The translations under genes were made by a program, and so were the position numbers. Positions 51,476 through 58,183 of a stretch of 64,000 bases of DNA are shown here, piece by piece. The notes beneath the pieces were generated by a model. The model was not told the DNA's origin, ran no database searches, and was given only the letters and a program-made list of their open reading frames with translations. The stretch lies in IMG/VR virus record IMGVR_UViG_3300025141_016680, positions 34,045 through 98,044 of that record; one strand, 5' to 3'. The DNA comes from a virus. Position 1 is the stretch's first letter. The number at the start of each line of letters is the position of its first letter.

Positions 51476-51820
51476 TTATCGAGACTCTAACAACTTGGCT
51501 GCTGCGATGTGACCGAGCTCCCAAAGGATGAGGGCACCGACACGATCCGCAGTGACCTCGTCCTCAGTTCTCTCCCTGATGTGTGCTAGCTCGTGTGCCA
51601 TCACAGCAAGAATGTGGTCAGCTGTGAACTCATCATCGTGAAGCATGCGGGCATCAAGGACCATCGCGGGCTTCACCCATTCTTCACCCTCACCCCAGAC
51701 AGCGAAGCCTAGTGTCTTGTCAGTCACCAGCTTGATCGCTATCTCCTCATCCGGATCCTCATCCGGATCGACCAGAATCATGAGGACTGTCTCATCTAGT
51801 GGGCACCATGCGTGGTCCAT
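51476..51820 (-). CDS. Small zinc-metallopeptidase-like protein (HELAH)
   Basis: 114 residues. HILAVMAHELAHIRERTEDEVTADRVGALIL holds HExxH at 76-80, and the nearby E-x-x-A-D provides candidates for a third ligand (as in ImmA-like and minimal gluzincins). Preceded by an acidic beta-rich half (MILVDPDEDPDEEIAIKLV). No signal peptide. Fourth HExxH protein of the window. Confidence 0.7.
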   Translation of the reverse strand: MDHAWCPLDETVLMILVDPDEDPDEEIAIKLVTDKTLGFAVWGEGEEWVKPAMVLDARMLHDDEFTADHILAVMAHELAHIRERTEDEVTADRVGALILWELGHIAAAKLLESR

Positions 51821-51839
51821 GTTGGCTCCTTATGCCCCC

Positions 51840-51868
51840 ATCATACCATACAGCTGATCCTGTTACAC
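51840..51868 (-). promoter_or_regulatory. GTGTAA-17-TATGAT promoter
   Basis: Minus strand GTGTAA, 17 bp ending TATGG, TATGAT; 20 bp before the ATG at 51820. Confidence 0.8.
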
Positions 51869-51899
51869 GGGAGGCATTGACTACCACCCACCCCAGGAA

Positions 51900-52115
51900 T
51901 CAATACCAATCATCGAAGGGATCGCTGCCCATGAACGCCTCAGGATAACGACTCATAGTCTGATTCGCCCGCCGCAGGCGTTTATCAAAACACTCATCAC
52001 AACGGTTGAAGGTCTTGAAATCACGCCGATCAGGGGTAGTCGTCGGTCTGACCCCAGGGCCGGTACAGTTGCAATCAATGCAGGTTAGATAGTTCTTGTT
52101 TTCAGACAATGTCAT
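51900..52115 (-). CDS. Zinc-ribbon-like small protein
   Basis: 71 residues: LTCIDCNCTGPG and FNRCDECFDKRLRR form two C-x2-C knuckles about 24 residues apart, a zinc ribbon of the kind found in DksA-like or phage regulatory proteins. Ends with aromatic/acidic SDPFDDWY. Confidence 0.65.
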   Translation of the reverse strand: MTLSENKNYLTCIDCNCTGPGVRPTTTPDRRDFKTFNRCDECFDKRLRRANQTMSRYPEAFMGSDPFDDWY

Positions 52116-52136
52116 CTCCTTGTTGTTGACATTCTT

Positions 52137-52165
52137 ATTCTATCATAGATAACTGAAGATAACAC
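52137..52165 (-). promoter_or_regulatory. GTGTTA-17-TAGAAT promoter
   Basis: Minus strand GTGTTA, 17 bp, TAGAAT; 22 bp before the ATG at 52115. No TGG extension here (ATGA), so a weaker member. Confidence 0.6.
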
Positions 52166-52170
52166 GTGTC

Positions 52171-52413
52171 TTAGGCATTCACCCCGTCGATGTCCTCGAC
52201 CATCGCACCGGCCATGAGAAAGGACTGATTGATCTGACTCCTCTCCTGAAGAGAGGCTTTTAGAGATTCCCATCGATCAGTGCCTCGATCCTCTTCAAAC
52301 TGCTCTGCCAGAAACTCATCGCGAGCCACCATCAGATTGACGAGTCTATAGAGTAGCATCTTGGCTGCGAATTGTTGTGTGCGTTTCTCAGTTTCTTCGA
52401 AGGGTGTTGACAT
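52171..52413 (-). CDS. Hypothetical helical protein
   Basis: 80 residues from MSTPFEETEKRTQQFAAKMLLYRLVNLMVARDEFL (ATG at 52413, AAGGAG upstream). Almost wholly helical; no family recognised. Confidence 0.5.
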   Translation of the reverse strand: MSTPFEETEKRTQQFAAKMLLYRLVNLMVARDEFLAEQFEEDRGTDRWESLKASLQERSQINQSFLMAGAMVEDIDGVNA

Positions 52414-52432
52414 GTTTTCTCCTTGTAGGCTT

Positions 52433-52461
52433 ATTCTACCATGTCTTCTAGCTATCTGCAC
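52433..52461 (-). promoter_or_regulatory. GTGCAG-17-TAGAAT promoter
   Basis: Minus strand GTGCAG, 17 bp ending ACATGG, TAGAAT; 20 bp before 52413. The spacer is almost identical to that of the promoter at 52707, suggesting local duplication. Confidence 0.78.
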
Positions 52462-52464
52462 GCG

Positions 52465-52686
52465 CTAGAAGTGTGTGCCGTGCACCTGATTGTAGGCTGC
52501 CATCAGGTCCTCAAGCGGGATGTCCTCCGCCTCACCGTCCTCAACAGCCTTGAAGTCCGAGCACGCCTCCAGCTCTTGTTGTGCTTTGTCACTGACGAAC
52601 GCTATGAAGCATCCATCTACCCCATCGAATGTTGATGCGTCGCTGAGGACCATGTAGGGTCCGTTGGGATATTTTGAACTAGACAT
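52465..52686 (-). CDS. Hypothetical acidic protein
   Basis: 73 residues: GPYMVLSDASTFDGVDGCFIAFVSDKAQQELEACSDFKAVEDGEAEDIPLEDLMAAYNQ. Strands, then helices; acidic. No family recognised; host-factor mimicry is possible but unsupported. Confidence 0.5.
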   Translation of the reverse strand: MSSSKYPNGPYMVLSDASTFDGVDGCFIAFVSDKAQQELEACSDFKAVEDGEAEDIPLEDLMAAYNQVHGTHF

Positions 52687-52706
52687 TGTTATCTCCTTAT
52701 GCCCCT

Positions 52707-52735
52707 ATCATACCATGTTTTCTAGCTATCTGCAC
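52707..52735 (-). promoter_or_regulatory. GTGCAG-17-TATGAT promoter
   Basis: Minus strand GTGCAG, 17 bp ending ACATGG, TATGAT; 21 bp before the ATG at 52686. Confidence 0.8.
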
Positions 52736-52911
52736 GTGCTAGGTCGTCGAATTTCTGATCTGTGTCGAGGGCCGGCGAGATATTGTCCATCAGCGGGTCT
52801 GACAAGGATGAAGGAGTCACTTTGCATTGTATTCTCCACAACGACGTAACCACCTTGCCATGTTCCAAAGTTTAAAACTTCTATCTGATCGCCTCTAAGA
52901 AAGATTTCCAT
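52726..52911 (-). CDS. KOW/SH3-like small protein
   Basis: 61 residues: MEIFLRGDQIEVLNFGTWQGGYVVVENTMQSDSFILVRPADG. The R-G-D-Q-I-E-V ... G-x-V-V pattern places it with the MKVGDLV family, with a shifted start. Confidence 0.5.
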   Translation of the reverse strand: MEIFLRGDQIEVLNFGTWQGGYVVVENTMQSDSFILVRPADGQYLAGPRHRSEIRRPSTCR

Positions 52912-52930
52912 CCTTCCTCCTTATACCCAT

Positions 52931-52959
52931 ATCATACCACACAGATAAGTGTATTGCAT
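52931..52959 (-). promoter_or_regulatory. ATGCAA-17-TATGAT promoter
   Basis: Minus strand ATGCAA, 17 bp ending TGTGTGG, TATGAT; 20 bp before 52911. Confidence 0.78.
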
Positions 52960-52978
52960 GCGATCGGAATAGAGAGGA

Positions 52979-53000
52979 GGGAGTGGCCCCAACCACTCCC
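52979..53000. repeat. Perfect 8-bp hairpin GGGAGTGG/CCACTCCC
   Basis: GGGAGTGG-CCCCAA-CCACTCCC. On the minus strand no T tract follows. May end or process the transcript of 53130-53525 before the next promoter. Confidence 0.5.
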
Positions 53001-53129
53001 TTCCAGTTAGCCTGGCATCTTGGGGGACACCAGTCCTTCCGCTGTGTGGTCTTGTCCTATTCAGTCGGGGAATCGAACCCCTTCAACCACGCTGCCTCTT
53101 TTCTTCCTTGTTAATTCTGAGCGCTCACC
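53001..53129. other. Non-coding stretch with tRNA T-arm-like element
   Basis: No gene fits. On the minus strand a GGGGTTCGATTCCCC stem-loop (about 53067-53081) looks exactly like a tRNA T-arm, but no matching acceptor, D or anticodon arms are found around it. May be a remnant or a small structured RNA. Confidence 0.3.
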
Positions 53130-53525
53130 CTATGCAGCGAGCTTGTTAACCAGATCTGACTTTGTTACGCCCTTTGCGTAGTATCCAGAGATTCCGCGTT
53201 CCTTGCACAGCTCTCGAAGCTCCGGAACCGAACGAGCTGTCAGCTCCTCACGGGCCAGCTGGGTGCTTGCGGATTCCTCAAGAGCCACTCGCTTCTGCTT
53301 GAGCACTCGGGCAATTGCGATTCGATCACCACGAGTGAAGCTGGACTTGTCGAGCCGGAGCTTTTTCAGACCACCTTCCTCATCCCGTTCAATAACCTTG
53401 AAGATGGCCTCACCACGGTAATTGATGGACGCTGCCGAAAACGGCCTATCGTCCACACTACCAGTCGCAGCGAATGTTCCATCTGGGAGCTGTTTGAATT
53501 GATTGATCGTAATGTTTCTTGCCAT
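53130..53525 (-). CDS. Protein with C-terminal SAP/Rho-N-like domain
   Basis: 131 residues. The N-terminal 90 residues are beta-rich (MARNITINQFKQLPDGTFAATGSVDDRPFSAASINYRGEAIFKV) with FTRGDRIAIARVLKQKR, shared with the protein at 47896. The end, ARSVPELRELCKERGISGYYAKGVTKSDLVNKL, is a SAP/LEM/Rho-N-like helix-extended-loop-helix that usually binds nucleic acid. Own promoter at 53559-53587. Confidence 0.65.
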   Translation of the reverse strand: MARNITINQFKQLPDGTFAATGSVDDRPFSAASINYRGEAIFKVIERDEEGGLKKLRLDKSSFTRGDRIAIARVLKQKRVALEESASTQLAREELTARSVPELRELCKERGISGYYAKGVTKSDLVNKLAA

Positions 53526-53558
53526 GATCAGCCTCCTTGGCCGGTTGTTTACCTGCTA

Positions 53559-53587
53559 ATAATACCACAGGCAACTGGTTGTTGCAT
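53559..53587 (-). promoter_or_regulatory. ATGCAA-17-TATTAT promoter
   Basis: Minus strand ATGCAA, 17 bp ending CTGTGG, TATTAT; 34 bp before 53525. Confidence 0.75.
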
Positions 53588-53591
53588 GTGT

Positions 53592-53996
53592 CTATTCGAC
53601 TTTCTCAAGAAGCTTACGCTTAACGTAGGTCTCCTCACCAGTCTTGGTACACAGAAGCTTGGTCATCCCGGGTGCTGGATTCACCCAGCCAAGACTAACC
53701 CGGGCTCTCGCTCTGAGCACAATATAGGTTCTCTCTCTATAGAGGGGAATCGTTACTGAACGTGGTGCCAGCTTAGGTTCGCCAGCACTGTCATGCCATT
53801 CAGTTCGCCCAGTAGCTACATCCTCACGATGCTTTCGATACCATTCGTCCTGCTCTTCCTGTGTCGTCGGTCGGTAGGACTCGACGATCCCATCACGGGC
53901 TAGTTTGTAAGATGAAATAGGAAAGCGTAGCCCACCACCGAACTCCTCTGTGAAGCACACCTCAATATTGAGCCTGACTAGATCACCCTTCCTCAT
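53592..53996 (-). CDS. 'MxxGDLV' SH3/KOW-like protein, long form
   Basis: 134 residues, starting MRKGDLVRLNIEVCFTEEFGGG. The largest member of the family, with an inserted charged helix (TTQEEQDEWYRKHREDVATG) and a second beta part RTYIVLRARARVSLGWV. Ends 71 bp after the small membrane peptide's coupled pair. Confidence 0.5.
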   Translation of the reverse strand: MRKGDLVRLNIEVCFTEEFGGGLRFPISSYKLARDGIVESYRPTTQEEQDEWYRKHREDVATGRTEWHDSAGEPKLAPRSVTIPLYRERTYIVLRARARVSLGWVNPAPGMTKLLCTKTGEETYVKRKLLEKVE

Positions 53997-53997
53997 T

Positions 53998-54096
53998 TTA
54001 GGCTCCTGTGATGTAGAGTATTATCTCTGAGAGAACCCACACAATGGGAACGGTCAGAAAAAGAACAGTCACGCCGTAAAAAGTATCATCGCTCAT
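53998..54096 (-). CDS. 32-residue membrane peptide
   Basis: MSDDTFYGVTVLFLTVPIVWVL then SEIILYITGA: one membrane helix. ATGA overlap with the gene upstream indicates translational coupling; 1 bp before the next gene. Confidence 0.6.
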   Translation of the reverse strand: MSDDTFYGVTVLFLTVPIVWVLSEIILYITGA

Positions 54097-54317
54097 CACG
54101 CCTCCGGGAGCTCGCTCTGACTCATTAGGAAAGTGAGGTCTGCCAGAACTGCGCTAGCCTGCTTGCTAACATCAGCGTGGGACACCACCTCATTAGGCCA
54201 GGCACTCGACACACGCATGAAATCAAGATAGCTGACATACTCCTGGATCACCTCATTAAGTGCCATAGAGCGAGCAAGATTTTCAGAGAAGCGGCTACCG
54301 GTAAGTGACTGAATCAT
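54096..54317 (-). CDS. Hypothetical helical protein
   Basis: 73 residues: SRFSENLARSMALNEVIQEYVSYLDFMRVSSAWPNEVVSHADVSKQASAVLADLTFLMSQ. Helical, unrecognised. Coupled to the following membrane peptide by ATGA. Confidence 0.5.
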   Translation of the reverse strand: MIQSLTGSRFSENLARSMALNEVIQEYVSYLDFMRVSSAWPNEVVSHADVSKQASAVLADLTFLMSQSELPEA

Positions 54318-54358
54318 TTTTATCCTGTAAAGATATTACCCTAAGGGTTACAATTGTA

Positions 54359-54526
54359 TTAGCTAGGAACCTTAACGCTTCCTCTACATGCCTTTTTCGA
54401 TTGGGACTTCTTCCTATCCCCATGCGATCCGGCACCCGATCTTTGAAATGCGTGAACTGCCAGCCAGTTTCGAGCCTGGAGTTTTCGGCGGTCCTGAGCA
54501 TTGCTACTAAACTTTTTCTTAGCCAT
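54359..54526 (-). CDS. Small strongly basic protein
   Basis: 55 residues: MAKKKFSSNAQDRRKLQARN, WLAVHAFQRSGAGSHGDRKK, ending SKKACRGSVKVPS. AAGGAA 6 bp upstream and its own promoter support it; longer frames over the same bases are shadows. Charge suggests nucleic-acid or ribosome binding. Confidence 0.6.
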   Translation of the reverse strand: MAKKKFSSNAQDRRKLQARNWLAVHAFQRSGAGSHGDRKKSQSKKACRGSVKVPS

Positions 54527-54547
54527 GATTGTTTCCTTGATGTCCCC

Positions 54548-54576
54548 ATTATACCAAGGTAATCATGATTCTACAC
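54548..54576 (-). promoter_or_regulatory. GTGTAG-17-TATAAT promoter
   Basis: Minus strand GTGTAG, 17 bp ending CTTGG, TATAAT; 22 bp before 54526. Confidence 0.8.
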
Positions 54577-54798
54577 GAGATCGTTTACAACAGTACTCTT
54601 CACATGATCGCCTTTCACTAGGGCGACGATCTTGATGAATGTGTTACACGATGCGGTGGTGGGATCTGTCAGCAGGCGCTCGCTGGCCAAGGCCATTGCA
54701 GCTGAACCGTCCATTGGTCCGTGGAGCTGGTGAACATTTGTCTCCACCACACCTCCATTTGAGAACTTGCGTCTCTGTGTGATTACAGTCCAGATCAT
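54571..54798 (-). CDS. Hypothetical small protein
   Basis: 75 residues: MIWTVITQRRKFSNGGVVETNVHQLHGPMDGSAAMALASERLL, strand-helix unit of the block's common plan (strand, G-S-A-A-M-A-L-A helix). Function unknown. Confidence 0.5.
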   Translation of the reverse strand: MIWTVITQRRKFSNGGVVETNVHQLHGPMDGSAAMALASERLLTDPTTASCNTFIKIVALVKGDHVKSTVVNDLV

Positions 54799-54810
54799 GA
54801 TTTGCTCCTT

Positions 54811-55095
54811 CTAACAAACGGGAGGGTTGAAGGTCTGGCTACAGTGAACATCGCTAGCTTTGCTATAGTCAGTAAGGTCCTCAACAACAGTGCTGATAGT
54901 TCCCGACTGCGTCCATTCATCCTCCCACATAAGTCCACGGGTGATAAGTGTGATGGTGCGCTCGTCAGTTCCATGTGGAACTTCAAAGTCGATGATGTAG
55001 ACAATCGGATTCTCCGCCTTCCATTCACTGACGAGGTCTTCTACTGACCCGTCAAAGTCATCAAGTGGAGCAACAAAGACTGAGTATCTCTTCAT
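54811..55095 (-). CDS. Hypothetical protein
   Basis: 94 residues from MKRYSVFVAPLDDFDGSVEDLVSEWKAENPIVYIIDFEV (ATG at 55095, AGGAGG 6 bp upstream). Ferredoxin-like strand-helix-strand order is plausible. No family recognised. Confidence 0.5.
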   Translation of the reverse strand: MKRYSVFVAPLDDFDGSVEDLVSEWKAENPIVYIIDFEVPHGTDERTITLITRGLMWEDEWTQSGTISTVVEDLTDYSKASDVHCSQTFNPPVC

Positions 55096-55097
55096 TA

Positions 55098-55385
55098 TTA
55101 CACCTCCTGCAGCATGTTGAGAGGAACGGTCCACAGTGTATTCTGAACCTGGACCTGAGCACGTGTCCGCTTGATTGCGTGGATAGTTCCTTCTTTATAG
55201 GAACGTTTACCGTTTGCTGAAGGGTCACCGAATGAAACTCGATCACCTTTCCGAAACAGATTTCGTGCAGCACGATTCTGTTGGCGCCGCTTATGCTTCA
55301 GCTCGTGCACAAGTGCGTCATTCAACCGAACGAGATCCGCCACATCGAGCGAACCAAGACCGCTTACCATATTATCAAGGGACAT
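55098..55385 (-). CDS. KOW-like protein with basic helical N-terminus
   Basis: 95 residues. LDVADLVRLNDALVHELKHKRRQQNRAARNLFRKGDRVSFG joins a basic helix to an R-K-G-D-R-V-S-F KOW-like strand, then GTIHAIKRTRAQVQVQ and VPLNML. Possible nucleic-acid binder. Own promoter at 55410-55438. Confidence 0.55.
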   Translation of the reverse strand: MSLDNMVSGLGSLDVADLVRLNDALVHELKHKRRQQNRAARNLFRKGDRVSFGDPSANGKRSYKEGTIHAIKRTRAQVQVQNTLWTVPLNMLQEV

Positions 55386-55409
55386 AACAACTCCTTTATT
55401 GTACTACTA

Positions 55410-55438
55410 TCATACCACAGCTGTGGATAGATTGCACG
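55410..55438 (-). promoter_or_regulatory. GTGCAA-17-TATGAT promoter
   Basis: Minus strand GTGCAA, 17 bp ending CTGTGG, TATGAT; 25 bp before 55385. Confidence 0.82.
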
Positions 55439-55440
55439 CG

Positions 55441-55758
55441 CTACAAGTCGGAGACATTTGGCCACGGATCTGATGACTCGTCCAGGCCACCCTGAATATC
55501 ATTGGCTGTGTCTCCCCAGAGCCGGATGTTGAGGGTGTCAACAATGTCGATGCAGGCTGACATGAGGTCGGAGATGTCGATGATTGTCGCACCCTCTCTG
55601 TGGATGTATGATAGATCCTCACACTCCTCCCAGATCTCCTGGGTGCGCTTATCACAGGCAATGATCTTGCACCCTTTAATAGTGCTCCAGGTCTTTCCGT
55701 CTCCGAGAATGACACTAATCCATTGCTTCTGTTCCTTTTCTTCTTCTTCGTCGCTCAT
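55441..55758 (-). CDS. Hypothetical acidic protein
   Basis: 105 residues; EEEEKEQKQW start, KTWSTIKGCKIIACDKRTQEIWEECEDL, then TIIDISDLMSACIDIVDTLN. No family recognised. ATGA-coupled to the zinc-ribbon peptide upstream. Confidence 0.5.
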   Translation of the reverse strand: MSDEEEEKEQKQWISVILGDGKTWSTIKGCKIIACDKRTQEIWEECEDLSYIHREGATIIDISDLMSACIDIVDTLNIRLWGDTANDIQGGLDESSDPWPNVSDL

Positions 55759-55895
55759 GCGATTTCCTCCAGCTGCTCTTCCTCATCCTGCAACAGCTCC
55801 TCATCCAAGCAATACGAACACACTATGCCTTCAGATTTTTCTTCATAGCCTTCATAGTCGAAAAAAGGTTGACCGCAGCGGTCACAGTCCATCAT
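55755..55895 (-). CDS. Zinc-ribbon-like mini-protein
   Basis: 46 residues: MMDCDRCGQPFFDYEGY, then VCSYCLDEELL and an acidic tail. Two C-x2-C knuckles about 20 residues apart. Overlaps both neighbours by 4 nt (ATGA). Confidence 0.6.
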   Translation of the reverse strand: MMDCDRCGQPFFDYEGYEEKSEGIVCSYCLDEELLQDEEEQLEEIA

Positions 55896-55987
55896 GAATG
55901 GCTCCGACTATCCTCACTCGATGGATCTGGAAAGAATCTGTCGAAGATAAAGATGAGGGCAGCGAAGCCCACGAGGAAGTTAAACAT
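55892..55987 (-). CDS. 31-residue membrane peptide
   Basis: MFNFLVGFAALIFIFDRFFP then PSSEDSRSHS: one helix with a short polar tail; ATGA-coupled to the zinc-ribbon gene. Confidence 0.55.
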   Translation of the reverse strand: MFNFLVGFAALIFIFDRFFPDPSSEDSRSHS

Positions 55988-55995
55988 TTTATTAC

Positions 55996-56307
55996 CTACC
56001 AGTCAACTGGGTCATTTGGACTTATACGGGTGATTGTTGTTTCCGTTGTGAACCTGGGGTTTCCATCACCACCAGCTTCCGCAATCGCGAGCTCCTCCAT
56101 CTCGTGGAGGGTTGCATCCGCATCACACATAAGGAGCGAGAGCGCTTTGGCACCAGCCCGATCGGTCCTGATGGTCATCGATGACCCCAGCTCGATGATA
56201 ACATTTTCGAGGGTGTCAACAGAGACATTGACTGCCAAGCCACGAACACCCGAACTCTCATTCTCGATTATCATACCGTCGACATGAACCATTTTATAGT
56301 CAGCCAT
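55996..56307 (-). CDS. Hypothetical protein
   Basis: 103 residues: MVHVDGMIIENESSGVRGLAVNVSVDTLENVIIELGSSMTIRTDRAGAKALSLLMCDADATLHEMEELAI. Beta-rich then helix; no family recognised. Confidence 0.5.
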   Translation of the reverse strand: MADYKMVHVDGMIIENESSGVRGLAVNVSVDTLENVIIELGSSMTIRTDRAGAKALSLLMCDADATLHEMEELAIAEAGGDGNPRFTTETTITRISPNDPVDW

Positions 56308-56329
56308 TTATTATCTCCTTGATACCCTT

Positions 56330-56358
56330 ATTATACACCATATTTTTCAAAGTTACAC
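56330..56358 (-). promoter_or_regulatory. GTGTAA-17-TATAAT promoter
   Basis: Minus strand GTGTAA, 17 bp ending ATGGTG, TATAAT; 23 bp before 56307. Confidence 0.78.
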
Positions 56359-56363
56359 GAAAC

Positions 56364-56588
56364 TCACGAGCGTGGATAGTCACCACCGTGGAGGCTTGCC
56401 TCCACCTCATCCAGTATAGCCTCGACTCGACCCTCAAGATCTGCCTTGGCCTTGAACACCTGGTGGATCCACTCATCACGGGTGGAGTACCCCTCGAAGG
56501 CAGACGGGTCCTCTCTGAACAGTGTAACCATGTCAAGGGCGAACTTCTGTCCGAGGTCCTCAATAATCATTTGGAATGGGTCAGCCAT
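56364..56588 (-). CDS. Hypothetical helical acidic protein
   Basis: 74 residues: DPFQMIIEDLGQKFALDMVTLF, TRDEWIHQVFKAKADLEGRVEAILDEVEASL. Helical throughout. No family recognised. Confidence 0.5.
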   Translation of the reverse strand: MADPFQMIIEDLGQKFALDMVTLFREDPSAFEGYSTRDEWIHQVFKAKADLEGRVEAILDEVEASLHGGDYPRS

Positions 56589-56607
56589 GTTTTCTCCTTA
56601 TGGCCTC

Positions 56608-56636
56608 ATTGTACCACAGCTGCTGGCGGGTTACAC
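56608..56636 (-). promoter_or_regulatory. GTGTAA-17-TACAAT promoter
   Basis: Minus strand GTGTAA, 17 bp ending CTGTGG, TACAAT; 20 bp before 56588. Confidence 0.8.
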
Positions 56637-56810
56637 GTCAGCCGGTGCATCTATTTGATCCCACCCCATGCAGGCTTCTATCTCCTCGTCAGTGAGCTCC
56701 ACGTCGAGGTCATCGTACTGTGAGGCACCTTTCCCGACAGGGACGTTAGCACTACTCCACGGTTGACCATTCTTGAAAGGAAGCTTATCGCCACGATTAG
56801 ATTTACTCAT
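56631..56810 (-). CDS. Hypothetical small protein
   Basis: 59 residues: MSKSNRGDKLPFKNGQPWSS at the start, then DLDVELTDEEIEACMGWDQI. A basic head and acidic helical tail; AGGAGAA upstream of the ATG. No family recognised. Confidence 0.55.
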   Translation of the reverse strand: MSKSNRGDKLPFKNGQPWSSANVPVGKGASQYDDLDVELTDEEIEACMGWDQIDAPADV

Positions 56811-56829
56811 GATTTCTCCTTGCTAGCCA

Positions 56830-56961
56830 TTACTTCCTCTCTTCAATGTGCACACGCACATCATTGAAAGCTAGACGATACTCGATGGCCATCTGAAACG
56901 CTTCCTCACGAGTGTCAAACTCGTCAATCTCTTCACTCTGCCAGACTAGAACGTATCTCAT
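56830..56961 (-). CDS. 43-residue hypothetical protein
   Basis: MRYVLVWQSEEIDEFDTREE followed by AFQMAIEYRLAFNDVRVHIE: strand, helix, strand. A minimal version of the V-x-W ... E-E-A-x-x-x-A plan. TGA of the upstream gene overlaps its ATG. Confidence 0.55.
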   Translation of the reverse strand: MRYVLVWQSEEIDEFDTREEAFQMAIEYRLAFNDVRVHIEERK

Positions 56962-57116
56962 CACGACTGATCTTCCTCTTCCACAAAGGGAACAACCCGA
57001 CAGCCGCCCTCAATCATGAGGTTCGTGTAGACCACGATCTGTCCCTCATTGTCCTCGTCGAGTTGAGCTCCTGGGAGCAGTTCTTCAATAGCAAACCGTA
57101 GTTCAGCAAAAGTCAT
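56961..57116 (-). CDS. 51-residue acidic hypothetical protein
   Basis: MTFAELRFAIEELLPGAQLD, then GQIVVYTNLMI and CRVVPFVEEED. ATG preceded by GGAAAC; own promoter at 57142-57170. No family recognised. Confidence 0.55.
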   Translation of the reverse strand: MTFAELRFAIEELLPGAQLDEDNEGQIVVYTNLMIEGGCRVVPFVEEEDQS

Positions 57117-57141
57117 TTGTTTCCTTTCCTCTGTTATTGAT

Positions 57142-57170
57142 ATTTTACCACAGGTCTGGCGAATCTACAT
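57142..57170 (-). promoter_or_regulatory. ATGTAG-17-TAAAAT promoter
   Basis: Minus strand ATGTAG, 17 bp ending CTGTGG, TAAAAT; 26 bp before 57116. Confidence 0.72.
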
Positions 57171-57573
57171 GAATCGAGTACCCACCCAAATCATCAATAG
57201 AGTAGCTGGCAAGAAATACGAACTCTCGAGCATCATAATCCTTTTCCCAGCACTCGATGTCAGCTGTCTCCAAGCACACAAGGTAGGCGAAGGGAGCACA
57301 CCCGTTGAAGTCTAGCACACCACATTTATCCAATAGCTCAGGTTCATAATCACGAAATTCGTAGTCTGCCTTCGCAAGAGTACAGCTGAATGAATGGAAC
57401 CCGCCTCCTGTTGCTGCCTGCGAGATGAGGAGCGCTAGACCAGTAGTCGTGCGCTGCGAGATGTACGAGACCAGACTCGGAACCATGTTGTCAGGATACC
57501 CATCCATGTGGACGTAGCATCCCTGGACTGTTCCGTCTGGGTGCATGATACCGATATTACAATGAGTGCTCAC
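57145..57573 (-). CDS. Conserved phage-type protein ('STHCNIGI' family)
   Basis: 142 residues. MSTHCNIGIMHPDGTVQGCYVHMDGYPDNMV is the start of a family common in phage genomes (typically S-T-R/H-x-N-I-G-I ... I-Y-x-H-W-D-G-Y-P), of unknown function. A normal-length, intact copy; one of the better clues that this block is phage. Confidence 0.75.
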   Translation of the reverse strand: MSTHCNIGIMHPDGTVQGCYVHMDGYPDNMVPSLVSYISQRTTTGLALLISQAATGGGFHSFSCTLAKADYEFRDYEPELLDKCGVLDFNGCAPFAYLVCLETADIECWEKDYDAREFVFLASYSIDDLGGYSIHVDSPDLW

Positions 57574-57584
57574 CTTATATCCTG

Positions 57585-57848
57585 TCAGCTATTAGGAGTA
57601 GTGTTATAGAGTCGTTCACGAATTGCTACAACTGTACTAGCCAGTCGCTCACGATCTACGGTGTCGAGGTAGGAGTTGAATCTTCCCTCCTCGTCCTGAA
57701 TGAAAACTCGAATGTAGTCATCATCAAGACCAGAAGTGTAGACATTGAAAGCCTGATTCAACTCGCTGCCATTGATGCCTAGAGAATACCACTTGTTGAT
57801 GTCCTGTGCCCATTTGTCAAGCGCTTCCTTGTAGCTAAGATCGAACAT
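57585..57848 (-). CDS. Hypothetical protein
   Basis: 87 residues: LSYKEALDKWAQDINKWYSLGINGSELNQAFNVYTSGLDDDYIRVFIQDEEGRFNSYLDTVDRERL. Helical N-half; no family recognised. Confidence 0.5.
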   Translation of the reverse strand: MFDLSYKEALDKWAQDINKWYSLGINGSELNQAFNVYTSGLDDDYIRVFIQDEEGRFNSYLDTVDRERLASTVVAIRERLYNTTPNS

Positions 57849-57856
57849 TATATCTC

Positions 57857-58126
57857 CTAATCATTGAGAACTTTAAGATTGATGGCGGTTCCAAATCCAG
57901 TATTCCAGTAGGACCAATATAGAAACCTACCACCCATTGCTGCAGCCTCCCTCACTGAACCCGCTATAAGAAACTCCAAGGTGTCACCAGCGGGCATTTC
58001 AATCTCAACGATCGGGGGTGGTGATTCCCACACAGGTCCGATTCCGATCTCTGATGCCTCAACAATGATGTCAAATCCTTCGGGATCGTCATCATTATGA
58101 AAGATGTTTTCCTTGGTAACCTTCAT
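57857..58126 (-). CDS. Hypothetical protein
   Basis: 89 residues; MKVTKENIFHNDDDPEGFDIIVEASEIGIGPV, EIEMPAGDTLEFLIAGSVREAAAMGGRFLYWS. Strand-rich with one Ala-rich helix. Own promoter at 58146-58174. Confidence 0.5.
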   Translation of the reverse strand: MKVTKENIFHNDDDPEGFDIIVEASEIGIGPVWESPPPIVEIEMPAGDTLEFLIAGSVREAAAMGGRFLYWSYWNTGFGTAINLKVLND

Positions 58127-58145
58127 TATCTGTCCTTATGCATTT

Positions 58146-58174
58146 ATTCTACCACAGCTACCTGTGTGTTGCAC
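58146..58174 (-). promoter_or_regulatory. GTGCAA-17-TAGAAT promoter
   Basis: Minus strand GTGCAA, 17 bp ending CTGTGG, TAGAAT; 20 bp before 58126. Confidence 0.8.
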
Positions 58175-58183
58175 GCAGGCAGA

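Noticed and set aside
53000-53130. tRNA gene on the minus strand
   Set aside because: Only the T-arm-like stem-loop is present; no complementary acceptor strand or anticodon arm at the required distances.
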